Assembly (NCBI GenBank): GCA_934045075.1 | Contig: OW203723.1 | Coordinates: 4,790,577-4,854,576, forward strand | Origin: Yponomeuta sedellus | Lineage: Eukaryota > Arthropoda > Insecta > Lepidoptera > Yponomeutidae | Reading direction: 5' to 3' | DNA: 64,000 nucleotides | Program-made: the position numbers and the translations under genes | The notes under the pieces: model-generated | The model's database searches: none | The model's input: the letters and a program-made list of their open reading frames with translations, nothing else | What the model was told of the DNA's origin: nothing | In this document: positions 54,790 to 64,000 of the stretch, one piece after another | Position numbering within the stretch: the stretch's first letter is position 1 | Layout of the letters: each line of letters starts with the position of its first letter

Positions 54790-54930
54790 AAAAGGTTGTC
54801 TGGAAGAGATCGCTCTTAGCGATAAGACCGCCAATTGTATAACATTACTTAGATTTAAGAATCATGGTTGTAAATTTTTTCTGGTTGTGCAATAAAGTGT
54901 TCTCTATCTATCTATCTAAGTTCACCATTT
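54790..54930 (+). repeat. LINE 3'-UTR tail with (CTAT)n
   Basis: 'ggttgtctggaagagatcgc', 'tagcgataagaccgccaatt' and 'ctggttgtgcaataaagtgt' end in a short CTAT repeat (54903-54919). This is the best preserved of the four copies and likely the 3' end of a CR1/Jockey-type LINE. Confidence 0.65.
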
Positions 54931-54939
54931 CTACTTATG

Positions 54940-57620
54940 TATACATTCAGTTGATAACTTCTTATCTAAATTATTCTTACTCCATAGAGAACTTCACTAA
55001 CTTAATAATTAAGTAACTATCAGTCTCTCTTCAGAACCTCTCAAAAAAGAATGAGATATAATAGGTATACTTAAGTATCTTCTTAGTGAAATTCTCCCTC
55101 TTTGCGACATATCGAATCTCAATGAATCTCCATCACTGCCCCCCTCGAAATTCCTTTATTCTGAAAATGTTGGCTGTTGCGCCAGATCTTTCCTTAAGAT
55201 ATGCACTCATCTCATATTTCCAGGGATCCTCTCCTCTCACCCTTCTTTATCCCAAAATTAGTGTAATCCAAAGGAATGTCGACGCGGGGGTTGATTTCAT
55301 AAAAAACGAGGTCATCAGCTGCAAGAGGCGCGGATCGTGTAAAAAAATCGGTCACGTGCAAGTTGAACACTGAAAGAAAGATTCCGTAGACTTTTAATTT
55401 TTGACGTTTGACGTGACTGTGTGACCGTTTTTGAGTGAATCGATCTTTTTTTTTAAATGTTTAGGCGCCAAGTTTCTAGACAAGTAAATCTAGATAGGTG
55501 TGTATGTAGTTGTAAACGAATAAAGAAGGGTTGTTAGTCTTATATTATAATCTATCTATGGATAACTTTGCAAACATCATTGTGGAAGACTTGTTTATCA
55601 TTTTGTAGTCCACTGGATAAAATATACCCCTGGATGAATGAACAGATAGTGCTGTCGGATATAATAAGCGCAAAGCCAGCCTTAGTATTACGTGGTAGGT
55701 ATTACTATACGTCCTCGATCAGTTATCTACTTAATATGAAAAGTTTATAACGTTTAGAGAGAAAAAAAAAAAATTAATAGAACTGAAATAATTTTTGTAC
55801 GCTTGTCCACCTTTTGGGGTAATTTGTTATATGTTTGTAGCTAGAGATTGAAAAACCACCAATAAAAGCCACGTAATTTATCGCCACGGGTTCACCTAAT
55901 TTAAATTGCAGACTACGATCACCCGAAACTAAAAGAAAAAACTAAGTAGTTTTGGGAAACTAATTAGAACGGAAACATTGGAATGTAAAGTGATTATAAC
56001 AATGTAGCGGAACACCGTTATTAAAAAGCTTGTCAGTTTATTTCTTTAAGTCGCCTACAACATAAAAAAAAGATGCGGTCAGTATACCAGTGCCAGGTAA
56101 ACGTTCCTTAGGTGCAAACAAACCATGTGTTTTTTAATACGAGTATGATACACGTCAGTAAAAAGAAACAGGCATGAGTATTTATTGCCTGTTTTGTCAG
56201 ATAAATAAACTTGGGCGAGCAAATAAAAAGTAATTAATCATTTCCGTTCATGCAAACGGCGATAAACAGCGAAATATGGCATCATAGGAAAAAGACGTGA
56301 TGATGCTCAGTAGTGATGAGGGATAACTTCCGTGGTGTGACAATTTTTATCAAAGCTTTGTCTAAATTCAGGGAAATGCTCTCTGATACAGAGTATAAAT
56401 GTTAAACTTTTAAAAAGTTGAGCGAGTGTGGGCGTTTGTCGCCTCGCTCGCACTTAGTCTTGGCTTACTGGGCTTTAATACATCACAAAGTTGAGCAGTT
56501 GTTGCCAGCAGGCGCGCCTCTGAGAAATGAGGCTCACAATTACTTACACAGACTTTAATTACATGTAGAGCTCTTTGAACAGTTACCAAGCTACCAGCGC
56601 TAAACGGACATCTGTTTCTTCTTATTGATTACTGGAACAAACCGGACTTTGAAGCTGGCAGCTACAGATTTCAAATTTAAAAATAAACCATTCGAAAAGA
56701 ACAGCCAGAGAAAGTATTAAAACTTTGCCAATCTATCTCCAAAGAGGATTCTAGAGGTGTCAGTGAGTTCCAAAAAGTCCAATTCAAAACTTAAATTACA
56801 TTTCGCGGATTTCAATAGCGGCGTGAAAGAGAAATTCTCTAATCTATCGGAAATATTCACAAATTGACGTGGCCTGGAAAAACAAACAAGAGTTATTGAA
56901 TATTCACGATTCACGCTTTGAACATCGGGTTTCTGACACGTTTGCAGTTCAATTAATGCCTGGATTGACGCATTTTATATCTCTTTGCGGCAGTAAACCA
57001 AGTTATGGACGTGCAGATCACGTATAGCTGTTCCAATCATAAGCGAATTTATTAACATGTTTGTGGAAGGTTTTCATAACATCCTCGTAACATTTTAGTA
57101 GGTACCTGCTTGCTTGACTTGGGTGGGGCAGAGGGCTTCCACAATGCTCTACCATTTCGTTCTGTGTTGGGCTGCGTCCTTCAATTCGAGCCAGATTAGC
57201 CGTCTTCATCTACGCCGTCACGTCACTGAGCGTCGCTTAGTGTGTTTAGGACGGCTACGTTTCCTTATTACCCGAGAGTCCACTCTAGAGCTTGTCTAGA
57301 TACATTGCTGGAATCCTTTCTTAGAGTGTGATCTATCATTGTTTGCTTTCGGTGATTGATGACCGATCGGTGTGTCAAGACACAATTTCTTATTTTCTCG
57401 GGCGAAAAAATCCATCTAAAATTTTAGGTTCTGGATTCAATCAATCTTCAATCTGGTTTACAGTGTCTAGGACCCAATACGTGATGTCTTTGATCACGCT
57501 CTACTTATCCATATTAAAATATGGTTTTGATTTTAGTTATTTTTTAATGTAGCCAATAATTTGCCACTGCAAGGCACAGAGCCTGTTCTCAAAGAGGTAT
57601 GGGCTTAATTACCACGCGTG
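54940..57620. other. Long gene-free stretch
   Basis: I saw no convincing exon or RNA gene. The open frames at 55086-55373 and 55568-55750 show no conserved motif. No complete mobile element was recognised. Confidence 0.4.
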
Positions 57621-57634
57621 TCCGCCGCGGGTTG

Positions 57635-57765
57635 GAAATTTCAAGCGCTGAGAGAGAGTTATGTAAACGCATCAGACACTCAGGTTTTCTCACGACATTT
57701 TCCTTCCCAGTAAGCGAGCGGTATTCCTACATCACAAATGTTTACGTAACTTAGAAAACAAAGTC
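57635..57765 (-). repeat. tRNA-derived SINE 3' part, inverted
   Basis: On the minus strand 'gaaggaaaatgtcgtgagaa', 'aacctgagtgtctgatgcg', 'ctcagcgcttgaaatttcca' and 'cccgcggcggacacgcg' follow the order in the SINE at 44575-44870. The tRNA-related part is missing. Confidence 0.65.
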
Positions 57766-57879
57766 ATTGTTATTGTTATTATATGAAAACAAAGCGATTC
57801 AAACCCCAAATAACATCCCACTGCTACTACCAGTTACACCGCTTAGACTTTGGTGTAAAGATCTTCAATTTTATCCTTT

Positions 57880-58240
57880 TCGTCACTGTAGAACACGAAG
57901 TTGTGTAAAGGTGGTTCGAGTTTACTCCTCCGTGAAGTCTGGAGCTGACACAATGACCTTCCATTTATCGCTGTTCATGGCTAGGGATGGTAGCTCCAGC
58001 CAAGTTTTTCCCTTCTCCTTCGTCTCAGAGAGAACGGATCTCTTTCGCGTCTAAGACGATCTTCCGGATTGTCGTGAGCCTACCGCGGGTGAGCCTTCGG
58101 AATGTGGTGAAGGGGTTTTTAAAGGGCGTATTCCAGCTAACGCCCTCCCTGATGTCTGGCTGTCCTACAGATGATGTTTTACCGTACTTCCATACTGAGA
58201 CAACCACACAAAGGAATTTCATGCGTGTTATTTGATTCTG
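57880..58240. other. Non-AT-rich block of unknown origin
   Basis: This stretch is less AT-rich than its surroundings and has long overlapping open frames on both strands (57987-58235 plus, 58025-58255 minus). On the minus strand several short protein-like pieces are separated by stops, as in a decayed mobile-element gene. I do not recognise the family. Confidence 0.3.
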
Positions 58241-58424
58241 ATGACTGAGTGCCAAATATGTTTAGCTAAGAAGACAGGTGTTTTAAAAAGACAATTTTAC
58301 TTGGTTTATTTCTGTTCTCGTAAAATACATTCCTCACTTTTTTATTCTTGCTTTTTCTGCTTAGTCTGCTTCGGTACGCTTCTGTGTATGCCGCGAGTTC
58401 TTCATCATAGTAAACAGGCGGTGT

Positions 58425-58569
58425 CAGTCAACTGCTGGACATAGGCCTCTCCCAAGACACGCCACTGAGACCGTTCGTCGGCTCTTCTCTTCCAGTCACT
58501 GCACACCGCTTGGCGAATGTCGTCGCTCCTAGTCACAGGGCGTCCTACGCTAGGATTGCCGATTATCTG
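58425..58569 (-). repeat. RTE-type LINE 3' end (non-inverted part)
   Basis: On the minus strand it reads as the RTE polymerase tail ('cgccaagcggtgtgcagtga', 'gtggcgtgtcttgggagagg', 'cctatgtccagcag'), with the 3' end at low coordinates. It is adjoined by the plus-strand fragment of the same gene at 58570. Confidence 0.65.
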
Positions 58570-58710
58570 CGGGATCGAATGCGAAACGAAGTAATTCATC
58601 AAAGAACTTTAAAGTGATCGACATAGCTCAACGGATTAGCAAACTGAAGTGGCAGTAGGCGGGTCATATCTGCCGCAGGAACGATAACCGTTGCAGTAGA
58701 CTGTCTTCGT
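58570..58710 (+). pseudogene. RTE-type LINE polymerase fragment (inverted part)
   Basis: The plus-strand reading RDRMRNEVIHQRT, VIDIAQRISKLKWQ, a stop codon in place of the usual tryptophan, then AGHICRRND is the segment of RTE polymerases just upstream of the C-terminal tail. It lies head-on against the minus-strand 3' end at 58425-58569, the structure of a LINE insertion with 5' inversion. Confidence 0.65.
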
Positions 58711-58749
58711 GAGTTGATCACGCTGAATCACGTACGTCAACGAGTTAGC

Positions 58750-60040
58750 AGGCATGTCGATGTGAGTGTGGCTAAACAAATATAAGTCATTCCGTAATCT
58801 CGTCCAGTTACTCTATCAACCCCCTTGAAAGCTGGTCCGATTACAATTTAAATGTTGATACCCATCAAACCTTTTGAGAAAACCTACGAAGACACTGTGG
58901 GCTCTAACTTCTCCACAAATAAATCACTTTATTCAGCAACCATCCCATTCTTCCTTAACAACGAAAGGACTTTCGAAACTAACCCATTAGCTACTCACTG
59001 AACAAATTAACCAAAAGCGAGCGTTTTGAAGCTATTTGCTTCGAACAAACGCCTAACTCTGTTAATGATATTTTCCTAGTTTAACTCCGGCGACCTGAAT
59101 ACGTCAGTGCCTAAAATGCACACACTAAGTGGGGGGAAATAACAAAGAAGGTCTACTCAGTAGGTGAACTTATGCTATTAAGCATGACTGTAAGGTGGTA
59201 AGCGAAAACCAACCAATGACAACAGTAAAATAAAATTGTAGAGTCGACAACACGTCAACAATGATGTGACGCACGTGCAATTTTGACATCGCGCATTTTA
59301 ATGTAGGTACTCGTACATCTGTATACAAAGTGTATTGAAATAACGCAAAACCTGAAAACCGTTTCTTTATTATCAATATTACTTCTTCCAATAAGTATAA
59401 AAATCTCAATTTTCATACACATTGATGGCGTCATGATGAAGAAAATAAAATTACAATTTTAAACTTTTGCTTGTAGAAAATCGTTCAACTCCAAAACAGT
59501 TTTCAGGGTTTACCTTATTTAAGTTAGACATAGTCTTGTAACCTTCGAACAACTTTAGAGGAGCCGTTGAAGTCATCTGCTAAGTCCGACCATTATGGGA
59601 AATTCATAACAATTCGAAAAGCACTAAGGCGAATGTTCAGAGCGGCCCCAAGTGCTAATCTCTGCGCGAGGCAATTACAGTAGGCCTAATTACTGAGCAT
59701 TTAAGGGTATAAAATAAGTATTTCTAAATTTGAATGAGCTTTTTTGCTATTTAATAGCGGTCGACAAGACAGTTACGGGCTTATTACCACACAAGAACGA
59801 AAAAGGACTGCCATAACATGCCAAAGAAATTGTGGAAATAAGGAGTTGCATACCTACCTACCGCATTTCATTGTTAGAAAAGGAAATACTTCAGGGGTCA
59901 AGCAGATCTTAGGTTGGTATGAAGAAATGGATTGGGTCTCCAGCACAGCCTGGCTTTACCTGCACCTAGGCCTACCTACACCTACACCTACCTACGCTAA
60001 TGTGAGGCTAAATGTGAAAATAGAAGCTCTAACTAACTTA
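58750..60040. other. Gene-free stretch
   Basis: Nothing recognisable as a gene, RNA or intact mobile element. 'gcctacctacacctacacct' near 59970-59990 is a short simple repeat. The open frame at 59744-60076 ends inside the retroposon remnant that follows and has no motif. Confidence 0.4.
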
Positions 60041-60049
60041 ACCTATACG

Positions 60050-60155
60050 ATCTTAAAAAACCTAATTAGAGGCTAAAAATTGCACCCGTGGTCGCGACCT
60101 CTGACTACCCGTGCCAGCGCTCTCCGAACTGAGCCAATGGGCGACTCATGCGAAG
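60050..60155 (-). repeat. tRNA-like retroposon remnant
   Basis: On the minus strand the tRNA-like block ('gcccattggctcagttcgga', 'gagcgctggcacgggtagtc') and fixed tail ('tagcctctaattaggttttt') are present, but the B box is damaged by a deletion ('gaggtcgcgaccacgggtgc'). Target duplications were not found. Confidence 0.65.
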
Positions 60156-60159
60156 TTTG

Positions 60160-62070
60160 CAAAATTTGGTGCAGTGTTTGGAGGAATTAAGGACATCGCA
60201 AATTAGGTAGGTACTAAGTCCTTGGGGATCGACGCAATGTGAAGCATTTCCTAATATGTAGAAATGTCATAATATACGTCCAACATTTAAAGAGTTTGGG
60301 CTGCTTTACCACACTTTCCCGCCGCGGACTGGCGATTTTAAGCGCTCAGAGTGTGAACACGTCTATAGCCAAACATAGGTCCCATTGTGATATTTCCCTT
60401 CTACGTTTAAAGTGGCGTGTCTAGGTGGAGACCTATTTCCAACAGCGGACGAATGAGACATCGATTCAATGGTCCTAAGTATCGACCTTCCCTCATTTAT
60501 ATACCTACAACCTGCTCATGTTAGTTACATGAGCAGGCTGCAGAATCAAATTAAATTAATTTCAATTTACAACTCTACCAAACTTCTACTTTACGACTTC
60601 TACAGAGTTTCAGATGCACCGAGCAGTGCTCTCTGCCACACAGGCCTGCAGGTAATCTACTTCGTTGAGAACTTCAGAGGTGGCTGTAGCAAGACTACTT
60701 AGTTAGTGCTCCCAGCGAACTAGACCAACTAACTTATCCGTGCCTTTTGTGTAGCTCCTAATGACTACTGAGGAGAGCGCAAAATAGCTCGTTTAAGTTT
60801 GTAAATAAGTTGGCAAGTTTAACGCTCATTTTTGGCAGCTCCCGAGTCGTAGGAAATAATGCAACAATAGAGTTTCCTATTGCTTTCGCTTGGTGGGTTT
60901 TGTGTTTGTCTTTTCTTGAGTTAAGTCGTGTTCAAGTAGGGAGTTTGTCATCAATGGTTTGGAAATACGGAAGCGGTTGTGGTCGATTTGGTAGAGCTCG
61001 AGCTCTTAATCTCGGGCTCGGAATTCTATATCCGGCTGCGCCTTGGTACAAGGTGTAATACTCTGACCTATAACATGGCTAAATGACTTTGACTGCGCTT
61101 GAAGGTATCTCGGGTCTCATTGTGGAAGGTGAGTTAGAATTCTTCGGATTATAGTTTAGTACAATTATGTACAGCGAGGCAATGCCGCCAGCCTTCTTGG
61201 TACTCTGCCGCCCGACAGCGATCTGGCTCAAATATTTTATTTAAATTAGATGTTTTAGGTTCAGTTCCATTTTTATCATTAATTATTATTACTATAAATA
61301 TTTAAGGTATCATAAGATTTGACATAATACATTATGAAATAATTAAAAAAATATTGCTTTTAAGTGTCTCTCGTAAACTCATAGTGACTAATTACGCTAG
61401 GTTTTGGTCAAGTTTTATGCCGGACAAAATGCGTCCAAGCAGATCTAGAAACTTATTAGTATCAGTTATAAACAGTACAATTAGTAACTAATGCGACGGC
61501 ATATAGATGTAGGTACTCTTACCCCCAAACATGCATGCATAGTAGTCGTGTTATAGGTAATTTTTTAATTCAGTTTTATTTTTGTCTTTTAGTGATTTTC
61601 TTAATTTTTGTACGATATGTGCTAATTTGTATGTACCTACGTAAGTATGAATTTAAAATGTTTTTTTTTTATAAATATACATACATTCGGGCTAAACAGA
61701 TTACCCCCCTTCTAGGCTCCACCGTAGTCGGGTAAAAATGCAATATTAAAAATATATTACAATATTAAAGTTTCCTTTATTTTGACCATGAGTTTTGACT
61801 GCAACACTACGACTTATACTTTGGGCTTTCACCGGATACATAATGTAAAACTTTGTTGTAGTGTACTTGATTTGTGCAGCCTTGCTTATGAGTCTAAACT
61901 TTGATTTAGTGTACGTTATTTACAAATCTCACTGGACGTCATTTAACAAATCTTATGATACGCCAAAATGCATCTCCATTTCCTTATCTAAGTGACAGTG
62001 TCTACCTCATATGCCATCTCATGGCCACATTGTTGCACAATAAAGGGAATGTCCTGTCTGTACCTCGTCG
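60160..62070. other. Gene-free stretch
   Basis: A short hairpin ('cctgctcatgt' / 'acatgagcagg' at about 60510-60537) and a scrap of SINE body ('cgccgcggactggcgatttt', 'aagcgctcaga' near 60320-60350) are the only structures seen. Open frames such as 60810-61058 lack known motifs. Confidence 0.4.
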
Positions 62071-62079
62071 TCGTCGTCA

Positions 62080-62285
62080 GGCTATACTAGTCCACTGCTG
62101 GACATAGCCCTCCCCTAAAGAGCGCCACGTTGTGCTATCATAGGGGGTAATGTCCATAATCCCCACGCTGGGCATGCGGGTTGGGGATCGCAGCTCGGTG
62201 GAGTTGTACTGCAGGGGGGCGCTGCTGCCCACCCCCCGATTTGTGTCCCTTAGTCGCCTTTCACGACACCCGCGGGAATAATTGG
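62080..62285 (-). repeat. RTE-like LINE/SINE 3' block, inverted
   Basis: A third full occurrence of the block at 7567-7845: minus strand 'cccgcgggtgtcgtgaaagg', 'atgcccagcgtggggattat', 'gtccagcagtggactagtat'. It is followed on the plus-strand left side by a (GTC)n/(GAC)n tail at about 62066-62078. Confidence 0.75.
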
Positions 62286-62314
62286 GTCTGTCAGGTCTGT
62301 GTGTACCTATGTAA

Positions 62315-62395
62315 CGATATCGATATCAACCCTTGTACCAATGTCCCCACTGCTGGGGAACGGGTCTTTTCCTGCATCACAAGAAGGTGTAACAA
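62315..62395 (-). repeat. 5S-derived SINE terminal module, inverted
   Basis: Minus strand 'gatgcaggaaaagacccgtt', 'ccccagcagtggggacattg' and 'caagggttgatatcgatatc' match the last 75 bp of the SINE family. Confidence 0.65.
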
Positions 62396-62399
62396 ATTA

Positions 62400-63480
62400 A
62401 GATTGATAATTTTTTTTTTAATTGAATTTTATTTGTGTAGTCCTGCCTATGTGTATAAAATAAATAAAATGATTGAATTAATGGCTTTATTATTTATCCT
62501 AGCACTTATTTCATACTGTAATGAACGGGGTGTGGCCTCTTAATAAAATTAAAAGCGAGACGCCACCTCGTCACGTAATAAAATATATAAACATATAAAA
62601 TATAACCTGAAGGGTTGTAAATTTTCTGAAAATTAATTGGCCAAAGAAAATAGTCGTGATCGTCTAGAAAAATAATAAAAGACCCTTACAGTTTTCAGCA
62701 AGATATTTCTAAATTGATACAAGTAACGCCACCTGTTATGATCTTAAAGAACTATTCGACCTCAGGAAGGGATGATTTTAGTCCTAGGAAGTGACGCGCC
62801 GCCTATATTGGGTGTGGTTAAAAATTCAGAGTGTATAGGATCATGAGTCTTATACCCTCACTCATAAACTCTAGGATCGCAAGTATCGTGTCAGCCGTGT
62901 CACACGTATACACACAGATGCAATAAAACCCATAAATGTCAACTAAAAATTCGAAGAAAGTACAAGTGATACGAACGTACGCTGTTCTTTGACATGGCAA
63001 CGCCAATCGTAATTCACAGTAATAGGGGCGAGATTAGTGGAGCTCAAACCTCTTATCACAACATTACCATACAGCCCTGCTTACATCTATTCCAAATGTA
63101 GGGTCTCACAGTTCTCGAAAATAATAAATAACATTTATTATGGGCTCTGTAAGAGTCTCCTTCCAGAAACTCAACGAAATTTGAGCTGTATCGCCACATG
63201 TTGACGGATCATTCGAGTGGAATAGGTTTTATCCTCTTTCACCCATGCATTTTGTGAATAACATTATATGGAAATTACCCCGTTTTGCATACTTTCTACA
63301 ATGACTATTATTACTGTGTATCAGATAGATTATGTTATGACTTAGTTTAATCAACAAACCACAATAATGTTGTAATTAAGACTTCATTATTTCAATAACT
63401 AATAGACGTACAATGATGTAACTGACAATATCCATTGTCAGGATTATTTTTAATGACTACAAATCCAGAGTTTACAGTTT
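62400..63480. other. Gene-free stretch
   Basis: AT-rich DNA with no recognised gene or repeat. The minus-strand open frame at 62818-63006 has no motif. Confidence 0.4.
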
Positions 63481-63489
63481 TTTCATACA

Positions 63490-64000
63490 TCGCCTTACAA
63501 TCCGTAGTACTGCAGGGACCAATACGGAACACTCCGGCAAAAGTCAAAAAAAATTTTGTCGTGTAAGTGGGTTTTCAAGAGTTTGGCGTTTTTGTGCCAG
63601 TTTTGGGTTCGTCCACTTCAGGCCATAAATTTAGATATTTTTTGTAGGTCATAAAATAGTTGATGAATGTATTCTTGGGGGTGGAGCCTAGCGTTGGACC
63701 GAGGAGAGCTGGGAAATCAAGGAGATGGGAAGGGGAGTTCAGTCGCAGCTTTCAGAGAGGGAGGTAGTTCACCTGAACATTCGTCAGCGCGCGTAAATCT
63801 CTAAGACCTAGACCTAAGAGTCTACAAGTGATTTGTGAGGATAAGTCCTAAGTGAAGACTTCGCGAGTGCCTTAAGCTAGCCAGCACAGAATTCGTAAAG
63901 TGGAGAAAGAGTGCGTCGGTCCGTTTTCCGTGAAACAAAGAGTTTTCCGTCGAGGGGCGTATTTTCTCAACCGAACAACTATTTTCCGAATTTCGCGACG
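63490..64000. other. GC-richer terminal block, possible 5' region of a mobile element
   Basis: From about 63680 to the window end the sequence is clearly less AT-rich, purine-rich and free of the usual repeats ('gagagctgggaaatcaagga', 'ggggagttcagtcgcagctt', 'gcgtcggtccgttttccgtg'). It has the look of an untranslated leader of a LINE or LTR element, or of a host 5' exon, but it is cut by the window edge and no coding start, LTR end or primer-binding site could be identified. Confidence 0.3.

Noticed and set aside
1..64000. CRISPR arrays, bacterial operons, ribosome-binding sites and rho-independent terminators
   Set aside because: The window is a eukaryotic (insect) chromosome segment with introns, SINEs and LINEs; the regular repeats present are microsatellites or mobile elements without spacers.

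Overview
The window looks like a stretch of a moth or butterfly (Lepidoptera) chromosome: AT-rich, gene-poor and crowded with transposable elements. Two exons of one host gene are clear. They encode the N-terminal part of an aquaporin-family protein with the features of insect Big brain (bib). Exon 1 (10284-10614) and exon 2 (15071-15197) lie on the + strand, have canonical splice sites and join in phase across an invariant glycine just before the first NPA motif. The rest of the gene is not seen with confidence. A very GC-rich 63-bp island at 46983-47045, directly behind an AG, reads like the next piece of the protein, but it is one base out of phase and closes in a stop, so it may be a damaged or mis-assembled exon 3 or an exon-like fossil. 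If bib continues downstream, everything from 15198 onward is intronic or beyond it.

1-10 kb: repeats upstream of bib. These include a fold-back tRNA-like retroposon (1724-1912), a short MITE with TAA duplications (3470-3613), a hAT-type non-autonomous element with a perfect 8-bp duplication (4248-4844), a decayed CR1/Jockey-type LINE (4950-6170), a 5S-rRNA-derived SINE (6535-6895), LINE 3' ends (7420-7845) and three head-to-tail Helitron-type elements (8344-8890). 10-15.2 kb: CpG-rich bib leader, exon 1, intron 1 with three perfect or near-perfect palindromes and a retroposon carrying a nested mariner-type MITE, then exon 2.

15.2-64 kb: introns or intergenic DNA made of tRNA-derived SINEs, 5S-derived SINEs, RTE-like LINE tails, Helitrons, microsatellites and long gene-free stretches. 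The last 500 bp has no clear identity but resembles the 5' untranslated region of a mobile element.

The most unusual observation is a family of tRNA-like retroposons (at least seven copies with 9-14 bp target duplications in 64 kb). All end at the same 3' point, and five carry an inverted copy of their own tail/leader at the 5' end, so the RNA or DNA would fold back on itself. The same tendency to form perfect fold-backs appears inside unrelated SINEs (6724-6773, 13671-13737), suggesting template switching during reverse transcription or repair. No operons, CRISPR arrays, rRNA genes or functional tRNA genes were found. Identifications come from reading the sequence and from memory of the families; no database search was run.
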